Made by a program: the position numbers and the translations under genes. This document shows, in pieces, positions 52,902 to 64,000 of a DNA stretch of 64,000 bases (positions are counted from its first letter, which is position 1; each line of letters begins with the position of its first letter). The DNA comes from Bifidobacterium platyrrhinorum (GTDB lineage: Bacteria > Actinomycetota > Actinomycetes > Actinomycetales > Bifidobacteriaceae), in contig NZ_WHZV01000001.1 in assembly GCF_010667645.1 (NCBI RefSeq), positions 327,254 through 391,253 of the forward strand, in the 5' to 3' direction. The notes under the pieces were generated by a model that ran no database searches, had not been told where the DNA came from, and worked only from the letters and a program-made list of their open reading frames with translations.

Positions 52902-53540
52902 TCACACGCGGGCGCCGTCGTCGAAGTAGCCGCCGCGGTCGCCGGTCTGCCGCCTGCGGTTCAGCACCTTCACGATGAGACCGCCGAGACCCAGCACGGT
53001 GCATATGTTGAAGACGAACCCCAACAGCCATCCGAGTACGGGAACCGCGGAGAACGCCGGCACGAGCACGGTGGCGATCATGCCCAGCAGGCCCACGGCC
53101 AGCAGGATCCAGCACACGACGGTCGAATGACGCATCGGTCCGATCTCGGGGTTCGGGGGAGTGAATCCGCCGTCGTCATGGGAATCCATCACGGCGTCCG
53201 TGTCCAGCCAGCTGGAACCGGTGAAATCGCGCGGCCCATGGCTGGGACCGGTGCGGGAGAACGCGTTCGGATCGAGGTCGCTCACGTGCAGCAGCGTCTC
53301 CTTCTCCTTGCGTTCGGCATGCTTTTGGAAACGCTTCGCGTTGCGTGAGGACGCCACGGCGTCGAGCTCGTCCCGGTGCTCCGCTTCGAACGCCGCCCAT
53401 GCCTCGTCGAGGTTGCCGAGATCCGCCTTCTTCGCCGGATCGCCGGAACGGCCGCGGGAGGACGCGCCAGCGGCCGCGTCGTCATTCGGCGTGGGGTTTG
53501 TGCGCTCGTCGTCCGCGTTGGTATTGTTGAGGTCAGTCAT
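52902..53540 (-). CDS. Hypothetical protein with two C-terminal membrane helices
   Basis: This 212-residue protein has a long polar N-terminus (about 130 residues, rich in Asn, Asp, Arg and Lys, with a predicted charged helix around 50-80). Two hydrophobic helices follow (about 140-162 and 170-192) and a short basic tail. No family is recognised with confidence. Similar small proteins occur in bifidobacteria. A TAAAGT box (53548-53553, minus) is seven bases before the ATG, so a leaderless transcript is likely. It is divergent from the acyltransferase gene. Confidence 0.7.
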   Translation of the reverse strand: MTDLNNTNADDERTNPTPNDDAAAGASSRGRSGDPAKKADLGNLDEAWAAFEAEHRDELDAVASSRNAKRFQKHAERKEKETLLHVSDLDPNAFSRTGPSHGPRDFTGSSWLDTDAVMDSHDDGGFTPPNPEIGPMRHSTVVCWILLAVGLLGMIATVLVPAFSAVPVLGWLLGFVFNICTVLGLGGLIVKVLNRRRQTGDRGGYFDDGARV

Positions 53541-53591
53541 ACATACCACTTTAATCTGCCGCAGATGTTCGTGCGGGGAGGGAAACGCCAA

Positions 53592-54305
53592 GTGCTCTAC
53601 TGGTTCTTCGTCAAAGTGTTCGGTCCCATCGCGCGCCACCGTCTTGGCCCCACGGCCAAGGGATTGGAGAACATCCCGCGCAAGGGCGGTGCCATCATCG
53701 CCGCGAACCATCTGGCCGTCATCGACGACGCCCTCATCCCGATCACCTGCCCGCGCATGGTGCATTTCATGGGCAAGGCCGAATACTTCGAAGGCAAGGG
53801 CGTCAAGGGCAAGTTCAAGAAGTGGTGGTTCACGTCCGTGGGCGTGTTCCCCGTCGACCGTTCCGGCGGCAACAAGTCGCTCGGCGCGCTCGAGCACGCG
53901 CGTGAGATCATCGAGGACGGCCACCTGTTCGGCATCCACATCGAGGGCACGCGCAGCCCCGACGGCCGCCTGTACAAGGGGCATACCGGCGTGGCGCGCC
54001 TCGCGCTCGAGACCGGCTGCCCGATCGTGCCGACCGCGCTCATCGGCTCCGACAAGCTCCAGCCCATCGGCACGTCCATCCCGAAGAAGGGCAGAACCCA
54101 GGTGATCTACGGCAAGCCCATCCACGTGGAGCGCAAGCCCGCCGACGAGATCACGCACGACGATCTGCGCTCCCTGACCGACCATCTGACCGCCGAGATC
54201 CAGAAGCTCAGCGGCCAGGAGTACGTGCCCGAATACGCGCAGAAGATCAAGGCCGAACTCAAGGCGAAGAAGGAGGCCGAAGCCTCCGGATCCGCCGAGG
54301 CCTAG
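53592..54305 (+). CDS. plsC: 1-Acyl-sn-glycerol-3-phosphate acyltransferase
   Basis: This 237-residue PlsC-family enzyme should acylate lysophosphatidate to phosphatidate at the membrane. The NHxxxxD motif (NHLAVID, about 37-43) and the EGTRS motif (about 119-123) are intact. GTG 53592 is chosen because GGGGAGGG lies about nine bases upstream; ATG 53565 is in frame but lacks a site. The C-terminus is a Lys/Ala/Glu-rich helix. A 28-bp perfect hairpin follows. Confidence 0.92.
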   Translation: MLYWFFVKVFGPIARHRLGPTAKGLENIPRKGGAIIAANHLAVIDDALIPITCPRMVHFMGKAEYFEGKGVKGKFKKWWFTSVGVFPVDRSGGNKSLGALEHAREIIEDGHLFGIHIEGTRSPDGRLYKGHTGVARLALETGCPIVPTALIGSDKLQPIGTSIPKKGRTQVIYGKPIHVERKPADEITHDDLRSLTDHLTAEIQKLSGQEYVPEYAQKIKAELKAKKEAEASGSAEA

Positions 54306-54330
54306 CCGGTCGGGCCCTCCTATCGGGTCG

Positions 54331-54394
54331 ACCGGAACAGACGAACATGGGCTCCTCCTGAAAACGGGAGGAGCCCATGTTCGTCTGTTCCGGT
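54331..54394. terminator. Very long bidirectional terminator
   Basis: A perfect 28-bp stem (arms 54331-54358 and 54367-54394) with an eight-base loop lies between convergent plsC and the PASTA kinase gene. It can end transcription from both sides. Confidence 0.9.
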
Positions 54395-54429
54395 GAATCG
54401 GAACCCGGAACCCGTCTCGGCGCGCCGGC

Positions 54430-56895
<2,466 letters not shown>

Positions 56896-56928
56896 CCTTG
56901 AACGTGTTCGGCAATCTCACCACTCACT

Positions 56929-58017
56929 CTAGCGTTCGGCCACGTCCGGCACGAACCGCGCGCATGCGGCCTCGAGCGCCGTGCGCGCGCCCGGCGCCAG
57001 GCCGGTTCCGGCGATGGCCCCGAGCGTGTCCCGCCACAGCCGCGCGATGCGCGCGTGGGAGCGTTCGACGGCGCCGGTCGAGGAGAACAGCCCGATGGCC
57101 CGGCGCACGTCGTCCTCGGTGCGCGACGGCGAGGAGAACATGCCGATGAGTTCGCGGCGTTCCGCGTCGTCCGCGCCGGCGATCGCGTCGGCGAGCAGCA
57201 CCGTTCGCTTGCCCTCGCGGATGTCGCCGCCGACCGGTTTGCCGCTGGTGCGGCTCGAACCGGTCACGTCGATGAGATCGTCCTCGAGCTGGAATGCCAG
57301 TCCCAGCGGTTCGCCCACCGCCAACGCCGTGCGGCGCGCCTCGTCCGGCGCGGCGCCGGCGGCGAGCAGCGCCAGCTGGAGCGGGGCGATGGTCGTGTAG
57401 CTGGCGGTCTTCCACCGGAACACGCCCAGCGAAGCCTGGGCCAACGCCTGCGGGTCGTCGAGCGGGGCCCGTTCGACGGCCAGGTCGAGCACCTGTCCGA
57501 TCTCCACCTCGCGTTGCATGCCGAGGAACGCGGCGACCAGCGCGGACGTGTTCGGCAATCGCCCGGCCGCGTCGTTGGCGATGGACACGCATGCGGTGGC
57601 CAGCAGGTCGCCGAGCATCAGGCCGAGCCCGCGGCCGATGGCCGTGTCGCCCGTCCAATCCTCCAGGGCGCGGTGCGCGCTCGGGCGCCCGCGGCGCAGA
57701 TCCGATTCGTCGATGATGTCGTCGTGCACGAGCGCCGCCGTCTGGAACACCTCGATGGCGCACGCCATGTCGACCATCGCGCCGCGCGCCGCGGCGGGTC
57801 CGCCGAACGCGTCGTACGCGGCCAGGGCGAGCAGGGCGCGCAGCCGCTTGCCGCCTTCGCTGGAGGCCACCCCCTGGGCGACGACCGCGTCCATCATCGC
57901 GCGGCAGGCCACGGGGATCGCCGGACCTCCCTCGCCCTCGGGGCCTGCGGCGCACGCGGCCACCAGGGCGGCGATGCGGGGTTCGATCAGGGAACGGTCA
58001 ACGTCGGTTTTGCACAT
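56929..58017 (-). CDS. idsA: Polyprenyl diphosphate synthase (GGPP synthase-like)
   Basis: This 362-residue trans-prenyltransferase has the first aspartate-rich motif DDIIDESD (99-106) and the second in QLEDDLIDVTG (about 247-257). The residues four to five before the first motif are small or aliphatic (AALVH), fitting a medium-chain (C15-C20 or longer) product rather than a fixed C15. The product likely feeds isoprenoid lipids or quinone-like compounds. TAACTT lies six bases before ATG 58017, and AGAGG is also there. It is the first gene of a two-gene unit with the PASTA kinase. Confidence 0.92.
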   Translation of the reverse strand: MCKTDVDRSLIEPRIAALVAACAAGPEGEGGPAIPVACRAMMDAVVAQGVASSEGGKRLRALLALAAYDAFGGPAAARGAMVDMACAIEVFQTAALVHDDIIDESDLRRGRPSAHRALEDWTGDTAIGRGLGLMLGDLLATACVSIANDAAGRLPNTSALVAAFLGMQREVEIGQVLDLAVERAPLDDPQALAQASLGVFRWKTASYTTIAPLQLALLAAGAAPDEARRTALAVGEPLGLAFQLEDDLIDVTGSSRTSGKPVGGDIREGKRTVLLADAIAGADDAERRELIGMFSSPSRTEDDVRRAIGLFSSTGAVERSHARIARLWRDTLGAIAGTGLAPGARTALEAACARFVPDVAER

Positions 58018-58206
58018 GCCTCTAAGTTATCCACAACGATGGCCTAATACAAGAACCCGGGCTTTCCGGGCCCTCGGAGGGTATTGACCACATGACCCCG
58101 TCGGACGTGCGGGGAGCCGGCCCGGTGCGCCATACTGTCGGCACGGGCGGTCCGCGACGTGCGGCCGGCCGGGTGAGGACCATCGAAAACCATCAAGGAG
58201 GATGAC

Positions 58207-58968
58207 ATGGCATGCAACGAAGGAACGTCGTATGACGGCGCCACGGCACGGGACCGGGCCGGCACGGGGCCTCCGTCGGGTCCGAGGGGGCGTCGCCGCC
58301 GCGCGCGGCATGCCGGCGGCGTGCGCTCCGACAGGGCCGGGGACTGCCGCGCGTACCTCGACGGCATCGACGAGCTCGACCCCGCCGTCGTCGCGGATAT
58401 GGTCCGCCGGCTGCGCGACGACCGTCGCGCCCATGGCCCGGCGGCCGCCAACGCCGACTGGATGGACGGGCCCCTCGACGAATGGCTGGGCCACCTCGAG
58501 CGCGGCGTCGTGGACCTCGGGGAGGAGACGCTGGCGGCCCTGGCGGTCGGCATGCATGAGGTGCTGTCGATGCGCGACGCGCTCATCCTGTCGATGATCC
58601 TGGACGGGGACGTCTGCGGCAGGGACACGTTGATGGACGTCCTGTCGCGTCCACGCACGGCGGAGGTGTCCGCCCTCGTGCGCGACCTGCTCGTCAAGGC
58701 GTTCTCGGACGCGGACCTCCCCGACGCGGACCGGTGCCGCACGGGCATGGTGATGCTCGCCGCGATGACCTGCCTGATGCCGGAGGGCATGGCCGCGCAG
58801 CCGTTCGCCGCCATCGCCTACGTGCTGTGGTGGCTGGGCGACGCCAGGGCGCCGGCGTACGCGTTGCGCAGCCTGGCCGCCGACGAACGGTGCACGCTCG
58901 CCGCGATCGTGCTCAGGGCGGCCGAACGGGGCCTCGGCCCCGCCTGCGCCTACCCGGAAGCGCAGTGA
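58207..58968 (+). CDS. DUF4192 family protein
   Basis: This 253-residue protein shows the C-terminal pattern of the actinobacterial DUF4192 family, including AQPFAAIAYVLWWLGDARAPAYALRSLAADE near residues 200-230. Function is unknown. The first 45 residues are Arg/Gly-rich and probably disordered. A strong AAGGAGGATGAC precedes ATG 58207. It is divergent from idsA and upstream of rpoD. No membrane segment or catalytic motif is apparent. Confidence 0.72.
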   Translation: MACNEGTSYDGATARDRAGTGPPSGPRGRRRRARHAGGVRSDRAGDCRAYLDGIDELDPAVVADMVRRLRDDRRAHGPAAANADWMDGPLDEWLGHLERGVVDLGEETLAALAVGMHEVLSMRDALILSMILDGDVCGRDTLMDVLSRPRTAEVSALVRDLLVKAFSDADLPDADRCRTGMVMLAAMTCLMPEGMAAQPFAAIAYVLWWLGDARAPAYALRSLAADERCTLAAIVLRAAERGLGPACAYPEAQ

Positions 58969-59039
58969 CGGGGCCCCGCGGCCCGCGGCGGCCCGCCGGG
59001 CGGGAATAATCGTCCCTATGGAGTGGTTTACTCACATAG

Positions 59040-59082
59040 TTGACGATTTGCCCTTGCCATAAGTATGCCCTTGTGGTATACG
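59040..59082 (+). promoter_or_regulatory. Candidate rpoD promoters
   Basis: TTGCCA (59054-59059) is followed after 17 bases by TATACG (59077-59082), a good housekeeping spacing. TTGACG (59040-59045) with TATGCC (59064-59069) is a second, overlapping candidate. Either gives a short leader before the TTG start. Confidence 0.55.
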
Positions 59083-59114
59083 AGGCCGGGCAAGGAACCG
59101 CGAGGAGGATAAGT

Positions 59115-60557
59115 TTGGCTACCAAGAGCACGACGGCCGGCGACAAGACCGAGGACACGAAGGACGAGACCAAGGCCGCCTCCGCCAAGAAAGCCAGCAC
59201 CGCGCGCAAGGCCACGGGCCGCAGGACCGCAGCGAAGAAGACCACGGCGAAGGAGGGAGGCTCCGCCCGGGGCGCCGCCGCGAAGCGTTCGCGCAGGAAG
59301 AAGGAGGAGCCGGCCAAGCCGGTCGACGCCGACGAGGTCGAGGAGCTCGACGATGAGAAGGAGGATCTCGACGTCGACGAGCTCGACGAGCTCGACGAGG
59401 ACATCGACGACGGCGAGGACGTCGACGATTCGTCCGACGACGAGGACGACGATTCCGACGACGACCTGGACGACGAGGACGATTCCGACGACGATGACGA
59501 CGACAAGGCCGAGGAGGTCGAGAAGCCCAAGGAGAAGGGCGCCTTCGTCGTACGCGACGACGATGACGACGACTATGAGCCGCGCACGCGCCGCCGCGGC
59601 GGCAAGATCGGCAACCCGAAGCGTCGCGTGATCACCGCCGGCGCCACCGCCGATCCGGTCAAGGACTACCTCAAGCAGATCGGCCGCGTCAACCTGCTGA
59701 ACGCCGAGCAGGAGGTCGACCTCTCCGAACGCATCGAGGCCGGCCTGTACGCCCAGCACCTGCTGGACACCGAGGGCGACAAGATGGACTTCAAGCGCAA
59801 GCGCGAGCTCAAGTGGGCGGCGAACGACGGCAAGAAGGCCAAGGACCACCTGCTCGAGGCCAACCTGCGACTCGTCGTCTCGCTCGCCAAGCGCTACACC
59901 GGCCGCGGCATGCTCTTCCTCGACCTCATCCAGGAAGGCAACCTGGGCCTGATCCGCGCCGTCGAGAAGTTCGACTGGAAGAAGGGCTTCAAGTTCTCCA
60001 CCTACGCCACCTGGTGGATTCGTCAGGCCATCACCCGCGCCATGGCCGACCAGGCCCGCACCATCCGTGTGCCCGTGCACATGGTCGAGGTCATCAACAA
60101 GCTGAGCCGCGTGCAGCGCCAGATGCTGCAGGACCTCGGCCGCGAGCCCACGCCGGACGAGCTGGCGCGCGAGCTCGACATGCCCGTCGAGAAGGTGCAG
60201 GAGGTGCAGAAGTACGGCCGCGAGCCGATCTCGCTGCACACCCCGCTCGGCGAGGACGGCGATTCCGAGTTCGGCGACCTCATCGAGGACACCGATGCCA
60301 TCGCCCCGTCCGACGCGGTCGCGTTCTCGCTGCTCCAGGAGCAGTTCAAGAGCGTGCTCGAGACCCTCTCGCCGCGCGAATCCGGCGTCATCAAGATGCG
60401 CTACGGCCTTGAGGACGGCCAGCCGAAGACGCTCGACGACATCGGCCGTGTGTACGGCGTGACCCGCGAACGCATCCGTCAGATCGAGTCGAAGACCATG
60501 TCGAAGCTGCGCCACCCGTCCCGTTCGCAGACGCTGCGCGACTTCCTGGACCAGTGA
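59115..60557 (+). CDS. rpoD: Principal RNA polymerase sigma factor
   Basis: This 480-residue sigma-70 directs housekeeping transcription. The start is TTG 59115, supported by AGGAGG six bases upstream; the upstream in-frame ATG lies in the promoter. The first 75 residues are Lys/Ala/Thr-rich, the next 75 an Asp/Glu block, then region 1.2 ([17 protein letters not shown]), region 2 with [16 protein letters not shown] (about 290-306), region 3 and region 4.2 with the helix-turn-helix [17 protein letters not shown] (about 448-464). The acidic N-terminus is the actinobacterial form of region 1.1. Confidence 0.97.
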   Translation: MATKSTTAGDKTEDTKDETKAASAKKASTARKATGRRTAAKKTTAKEGGSARGAAAKRSRRKKEEPAKPVDADEVEELDDEKEDLDVDELDELDEDIDDGEDVDDSSDDEDDDSDDDLDDEDDSDDDDDDKAEEVEKPKEKGAFVVRDDDDDDYEPRTRRRGGKIGNPKRRVITAGATADPVKDYLKQIGRVNLLNAEQEVDLSERIEAGLYAQHLLDTEGDKMDFKRKRELKWAANDGKKAKDHLLEANLRLVVSLAKRYTGRGMLFLDLIQEGNLGLIRAVEKFDWKKGFKFSTYATWWIRQAITRAMADQARTIRVPVHMVEVINKLSRVQRQMLQDLGREPTPDELARELDMPVEKVQEVQKYGREPISLHTPLGEDGDSEFGDLIEDTDAIAPSDAVAFSLLQEQFKSVLETLSPRESGVIKMRYGLEDGQPKTLDDIGRVYGVTRERIRQIESKTMSKLRHPSRSQTLRDFLDQ

Positions 60558-60591
60558 GGCGTGCCGCTCGGCAGCATGCCTCACGCGAGGA

Positions 60592-60618
60592 GGGGAACGG
60601 TCCGGCGGGCCGTTCCCC
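60592..60618 (+). terminator. Hairpin after rpoD
   Basis: GGGGAACGG, a nine-base loop and CCGTTCCCC form a 9-bp stem 35 bases after the rpoD stop, without a U-run. Confidence 0.6.
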
Positions 60619-60676
60619 GACGGAGCCAACCTTGGTTCCCATTCATTACCTCACTACCGTTCAACACTAGGGGATT

Positions 60677-62980
60677 ATGGCGAAAGAGGAATACGGCGCC
60701 AAGGACCTCGCCGTCCTTGAGGGCCTTGACGCGGTGCGCAAGCGTCCGGGCATGTACATCGGCACCACCGACTCGCAGGGCCTCATGCACTGCCTGTGGG
60801 AGATCATCGACAATTCCGTCGACGAGGCGCTGGCCGGGTTCTGCGACGACATCGTCGTGACCCTGCACACCGACGGCTCCATCGAGGTCGCGGACAACGG
60901 ACGAGGCATCCCGGTCGACAAGGAGCCGAAGACCGGCCTGTCGGGCGTGGAGGTCGTGCTCACCAAGCTGCACGCCGGCGCGAAGTTCGGCAACTCGTCC
61001 TACAACGCGGTCGGCGGCCTGCACGGCGTCGGCTCGTCGGTCGTCAACGCGCTGAGCTCCCGTCTCGACGTGGAGGTCGACCGTGACGGCCTGACGCACC
61101 ACATGGCGTTCCATCAGGGCCATCCGGGCGTGTACACGGACGCGGATCCGGCGCACCCATCGCCGGACTCGCCGTTCAAGCGCACGCGCAAGAACCGTCC
61201 CACCGAGCTCGAGATCACGGGCAAGGTGCCGGCCAGACGCACCGGCACGCGCATCCGCTACTGGGCCGACCCCGAGATCTTCAACAGCACCGCCGAGTTC
61301 TCCTACGAGCAGCTCATCGACCGCGTGCGCCAGACCAGCTTCCTCGTGCCCGGGCTCAAGATCACCGTCATCGACGAGAACGTGCCCGAGACCGGCGACG
61401 CCGCCGTCGACGAGATGCGCGAGGTCGACGGCGCGGACATGGCCGCGCACGTCCGGGAGGACGACGTCCGTCCGTCCGACGGTTCCGCGGACTCCGCCGC
61501 GACGGTCGCGCAAACCGCCGCCGGCGACGCCGGCGATGCGGCCGTCCCGTCCGGCGTGGCCGTGGCGAAGGCCGACGCCGCCACGCACACGCACGCCCGC
61601 GTCGAGGAGTTCCTCCACACCGGCGGCGTGAAGGACTTCGTCGACTTCCTGTCCCACGGCGAGGCCGTCTCCGACATCTGGCGCATCCAGGGCGAGGACA
61701 CCTACGAGGAGGAGACCCAGGCGGTCGGGGAGAACGGCGAGCTGCATGCGCGCAAGGTGACCCGCACCTGCGGCGTCGACATCGCGCTGCGCTGGGTCAA
61801 CGGCTACGACACCGTGATGCGCAGCTTCGTCAACATCATCGAGACGCCCGGCGGCGGCATGCACGTCGACGGACTGATGAACTCGATCACCAGGCAGGTG
61901 CGCAAGACCGTCGAGGCGAACGCGCGCAGGCTCAAGGTGAACCTCAAGGACTCGCACATGCGCATCGAACGCGACGACATCATGGCCGGCCTCGTGGCCG
62001 TCGTCACCGTGCGCATCGCCGAACCGCAGTTCCAGGGGCAGACCAAGGACGTGCTCGGCACCGCGCAGGTCAAGCCGATCGTCACCCGCATGGCCGACAG
62101 GCAGTTCGGCGAGATGATCTCCGGTTCCAAGCGTGGCTACAAGGAGCAGTCCGCCCGCGTGCTCGAGAAGATCGTCGGCGAGATGCACGCCCGCGTCCAA
62201 TCGCGCAAGGCCAAGGAGGTCACGCGCCGCAAGAACGCGCTCGAATCCGCGTCCATGCCGCCGAAGCTGTCCGACTGCCAGCCGGGCAACGACGACGTGG
62301 CCGAACTGTTCATCGTCGAGGGCGACTCCGCGCTCGGCACCGCCAAGGCCGCACGCAACTCCGGCTTCCAGGCGCTGCTGCCGATCCGAGGCAAGATCCT
62401 CAACGTGCAGAAGGCGTCGATCACGCAGATGCTGTCGAACAAGGAATGCGCGGCCATCATCCAGGTGGTGGGGGCCGGTTCCGGCCAGAGCTTCGACATC
62501 GAACAGTCGCGTTACCACAAGGTCATCATGATGACCGATGCCGACGTGGACGGCGCGCACATCCGCATCCTGCTGCTCACGCTGTTCTACCGGTACATGC
62601 GGCCGCTCATCGAACACGGCTACGTGTACGCGGCCGTGCCGCCGCTGCATCGCATCGCGCTCGCCGGGTCGCACAAGGGCGAGTTCATCTACACGTATTC
62701 GGACGACGAGCTCGCCGGCAAGCTCGCCGACCTGGACCGCCGCCACATCTCCTACAACCCGGACATCCAGCGCTACAAGGGCCTGGGCGAGATGGACGCC
62801 GACCAGCTGGCCGACACCACGATGGACCCACGCACGCGCATGCTGCGCCGCATCCGCATGGAGGACGCGGCCGAGGCCAGCGAGATCTTCAGCCTGCTCA
62901 TGGGCGACGACGTGCCGCCGCGCAAGGCGTTCATCGTCGAGAACGCGGACGATTTCGACCGTTCCAAGATCGACACCTGA
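60677..62980 (+). CDS. parE: DNA topoisomerase IV subunit B
   Basis: This is a 767-residue type IIA ATPase subunit. The GHKL motifs EIIDNSVDEAL (about 40-50), DNGRGIP and GGLHGVGSSVVNAL are intact. The Toprim domain has EGDSALGTAKAARN and DADVDGAHI. A stretch of about 55 residues rich in Ala, Asp and Thr (about 250-305) interrupts the transducer domain. Position after rpoD and the ParE-like length, without the GyrB insert, favour topoisomerase IV. AGGGGATT lies just before ATG 60677. The partner parC is not in the window. Confidence 0.9.
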   Translation: MAKEEYGAKDLAVLEGLDAVRKRPGMYIGTTDSQGLMHCLWEIIDNSVDEALAGFCDDIVVTLHTDGSIEVADNGRGIPVDKEPKTGLSGVEVVLTKLHAGAKFGNSSYNAVGGLHGVGSSVVNALSSRLDVEVDRDGLTHHMAFHQGHPGVYTDADPAHPSPDSPFKRTRKNRPTELEITGKVPARRTGTRIRYWADPEIFNSTAEFSYEQLIDRVRQTSFLVPGLKITVIDENVPETGDAAVDEMREVDGADMAAHVREDDVRPSDGSADSAATVAQTAAGDAGDAAVPSGVAVAKADAATHTHARVEEFLHTGGVKDFVDFLSHGEAVSDIWRIQGEDTYEEETQAVGENGELHARKVTRTCGVDIALRWVNGYDTVMRSFVNIIETPGGGMHVDGLMNSITRQVRKTVEANARRLKVNLKDSHMRIERDDIMAGLVAVVTVRIAEPQFQGQTKDVLGTAQVKPIVTRMADRQFGEMISGSKRGYKEQSARVLEKIVGEMHARVQSRKAKEVTRRKNALESASMPPKLSDCQPGNDDVAELFIVEGDSALGTAKAARNSGFQALLPIRGKILNVQKASITQMLSNKECAAIIQVVGAGSGQSFDIEQSRYHKVIMMTDADVDGAHIRILLLTLFYRYMRPLIEHGYVYAAVPPLHRIALAGSHKGEFIYTYSDDELAGKLADLDRRHISYNPDIQRYKGLGEMDADQLADTTMDPRTRMLRRIRMEDAAEASEIFSLLMGDDVPPRKAFIVENADDFDRSKIDT

Positions 62981-62999
62981 CCCACGCCCGTCGGGACGA

Positions 63000-63029
63000 C
63001 GCCCGGTTGCACACGGTTGCGGCCGGGCG
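63000..63029 (+). terminator. Weak hairpin after parE
   Basis: CGCCCGG and CCGGGCG are separated by 16 bases and followed by TTCCCG. The stem is short. Confidence 0.35.
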
Positions 63030-63080
63030 TTCCCGTATCCACGCGCGTATTGGGCGCGACCGATACTATGCTTGTCCGAT

Positions 63081-64000
63081 GTGAATACCGAGATGAGCGC
63101 AGAAGAGAGCGAAGACATGCCCGAGGGCATCGAACCTCCCGTGGTACCCTCCGAGGCCGAGGAGGCGCAGGGTGAATCCGAGCCGGGGGCCGACACCGAA
63201 CGCATCCCCGTGATCTCCCCGGCCGCGGAGCCGATGCCGGCGGCCATCCCCCCGGTGCCCCTGCCGGGCGGGCAGGACGACCGCCTGTCCCAGGAACGTC
63301 TCGCCTCCCTCGTGCACTCCGTGGAGGAGTCCGCCCAGATCGCCGTGCCGTCGGCGCTCACCCAGTCGCAGTCCCAGATGCAGCCGCTGGTCGTGCAGGC
63401 CCCCACGGCGACGCAACCGGTCGTGCAGGTGCCCGCGGTCGTGCAGCAGGCGGCGTCGAAGTCCGCCGCGGCGTCCGCCCCGCCGTCCCTGGCGCAGGCC
63501 GTGGTCCAATCGGTCACGCAGTCCATGCCGGCCATCGTCACCAACGGCACCGGTTCCGGTCTGAAACCCGTGGTCATGACGGGCGTCATCCCGGCCGTCG
63601 TATTGGATGGCGGCACCCGGCCGGCCATGCCGCAGGAGGTGCGCGACCGTCTGCTGAGCCTTGAACGCGCGGAGGGTTCCGTGGCCGTCGTCGGTTCGAT
63701 GAATGCCGACTATACGGTGACCTCCCGCAGATTGCCGCAGCCCGGCGAGACCGTCAAGGGCGGGGCGCTCAGGATCCTGCCCGGCGGCAAAGGCGCGAAC
63801 CAGGCCGCGGCCGCGGCGCGTCTCGGCGCGAACGTGTGTCTGTACGGCGCCGTCGGCGACGACGCGAACGCCGACTTCCTGCTCGGCCAGCTCGACGCGG
63901 CCGGCGTCGACACCAGCGAGATCCTGCACACCGAAGGCGCCACCGGCACCACCGTCATCACCGTCGACGCGAACGGCGAGAACACGATCGTGTATTCGCC
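63081..64000 (+). CDS. rbsK: Ribokinase (PfkB family) with 200-residue N-terminal extension, 3' end outside the window
   Basis: The frame is open from GTG 63081 to the window end. Residues about 199-306 start a ribokinase: AVVGSMNADYTV, then LPQPGETVKGG, the substrate-loop motif GGKGANQAAAAARLGA and GAVGDDANADFLL, so ribose to ribose-5-phosphate is expected. The preceding 200 codons are Pro/Ala/Gln/Val-rich, without known domains, but use the same GC3-rich codons as the rest. A GGAGGG with GTG at 63681 could start a normal-length ribokinase internally. TACTAT at 63064-63069 is a possible -10 box for the long form. Confidence 0.82.
   Translation, partial: MNTEMSAEESEDMPEGIEPPVVPSEAEEAQGESEPGADTERIPVISPAAEPMPAAIPPVPLPGGQDDRLSQERLASLVHSVEESAQIAVPSALTQSQSQMQPLVVQAPTATQPVVQVPAVVQQAASKSAAASAPPSLAQAVVQSVTQSMPAIVTNGTGSGLKPVVMTGVIPAVVLDGGTRPAMPQEVRDRLLSLERAEGSVAVVGSMNADYTVTSRRLPQPGETVKGGALRILPGGKGANQAAAAARLGANVCLYGAVGDDANADFLLGQLDAAGVDTSEILHTEGATGTTVITVDANGENTIVYS

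Noticed and set aside
59353-59631. 92-codon Arg/Thr/Ser-rich frame within the rpoD N-terminus
   Set aside because: It is the frame-shifted reading of the Asp/Glu block of the sigma factor.
60581-63628. 1015-codon minus-strand frame over parE and the ribokinase start
   Set aside because: Antisense to GHKL and Toprim motifs of parE; no domain in the translation.

Overview
The window is GC-rich, densely coding DNA from an actinobacterium, most likely a Bifidobacterium. Clues are the order ftsK-pgsA-cinA-clgR-DUF3046-recA-recX, the actinobacterial families DUF3710, DUF3159, DUF3046 and DUF4192, an RNase P RNA of bacterial A type, and the set rpoD-parE-ribokinase. The species cannot be named from this sequence. 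No tRNA, rRNA, insertion sequence, prophage or CRISPR array was seen. Genes are mostly short operons closed by strong GC-rich hairpins.

Layout. 1-9.7 kb: end of an exonuclease III-like gene, DUF3710 and DUF3159 proteins, an RNA methyltransferase, a lipoprotein, a TetR-controlled MFS exporter, an aldo/keto reductase and a CtpE-like P-type ATPase. 9.8-17.1 kb: aconitase, then on the minus strand a two-component system followed by a solitary DUF262-DUF1524-RAMA protein that looks like a modification-dependent restriction or DNA-defence protein. 17.3-23.5 kb: an MmpS-like protein, a Bax-inhibitor-1 protein, a DMT exporter, a small alarmone synthetase, and miaB-miaA for tRNA modification. 23.6-31.8 kb: a Fic protein fused to a VbhA-like antitoxin segment with an altered catalytic loop, then FtsK, PgsA, CinA, ClgR, DUF3046, RecA (with a LexA box) and RecX. 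31.9-37.7 kb: rnpB, the long hibernation factor, SecA and TrpD.

37.9-52.8 kb is the accessory carbohydrate region: a GH78 alpha-L-rhamnosidase, an MFS and a GPH symporter, a LacI regulator, a HIT protein, glucuronate isomerase, fructuronate reductase, an enolase-superfamily mannonate dehydratase, gluconate kinase and 6-phosphogluconate dehydrogenase. Together they suggest use of rhamnose-capped glucuronides such as arabinogalactan side-chain ends. KDG kinase and KDPG aldolase are not present. Phased GGCAA direct repeats lie in several intergenic gaps of this locus.

52.9-64 kb returns to core functions: a small membrane protein, an acyltransferase, a PASTA-domain Ser/Thr kinase beside a polyprenyl diphosphate synthase, a DUF4192 protein, the principal sigma factor, topoisomerase IV subunit B, and a ribokinase with a 200-residue N-terminal extension that runs off the window end.

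Two regulatory themes recur. About ten genes have a TANNNT box only 6-9 nt before the start codon and no Shine-Dalgarno, which predicts leaderless mRNAs. The others have strong AAGGAG-type sites.
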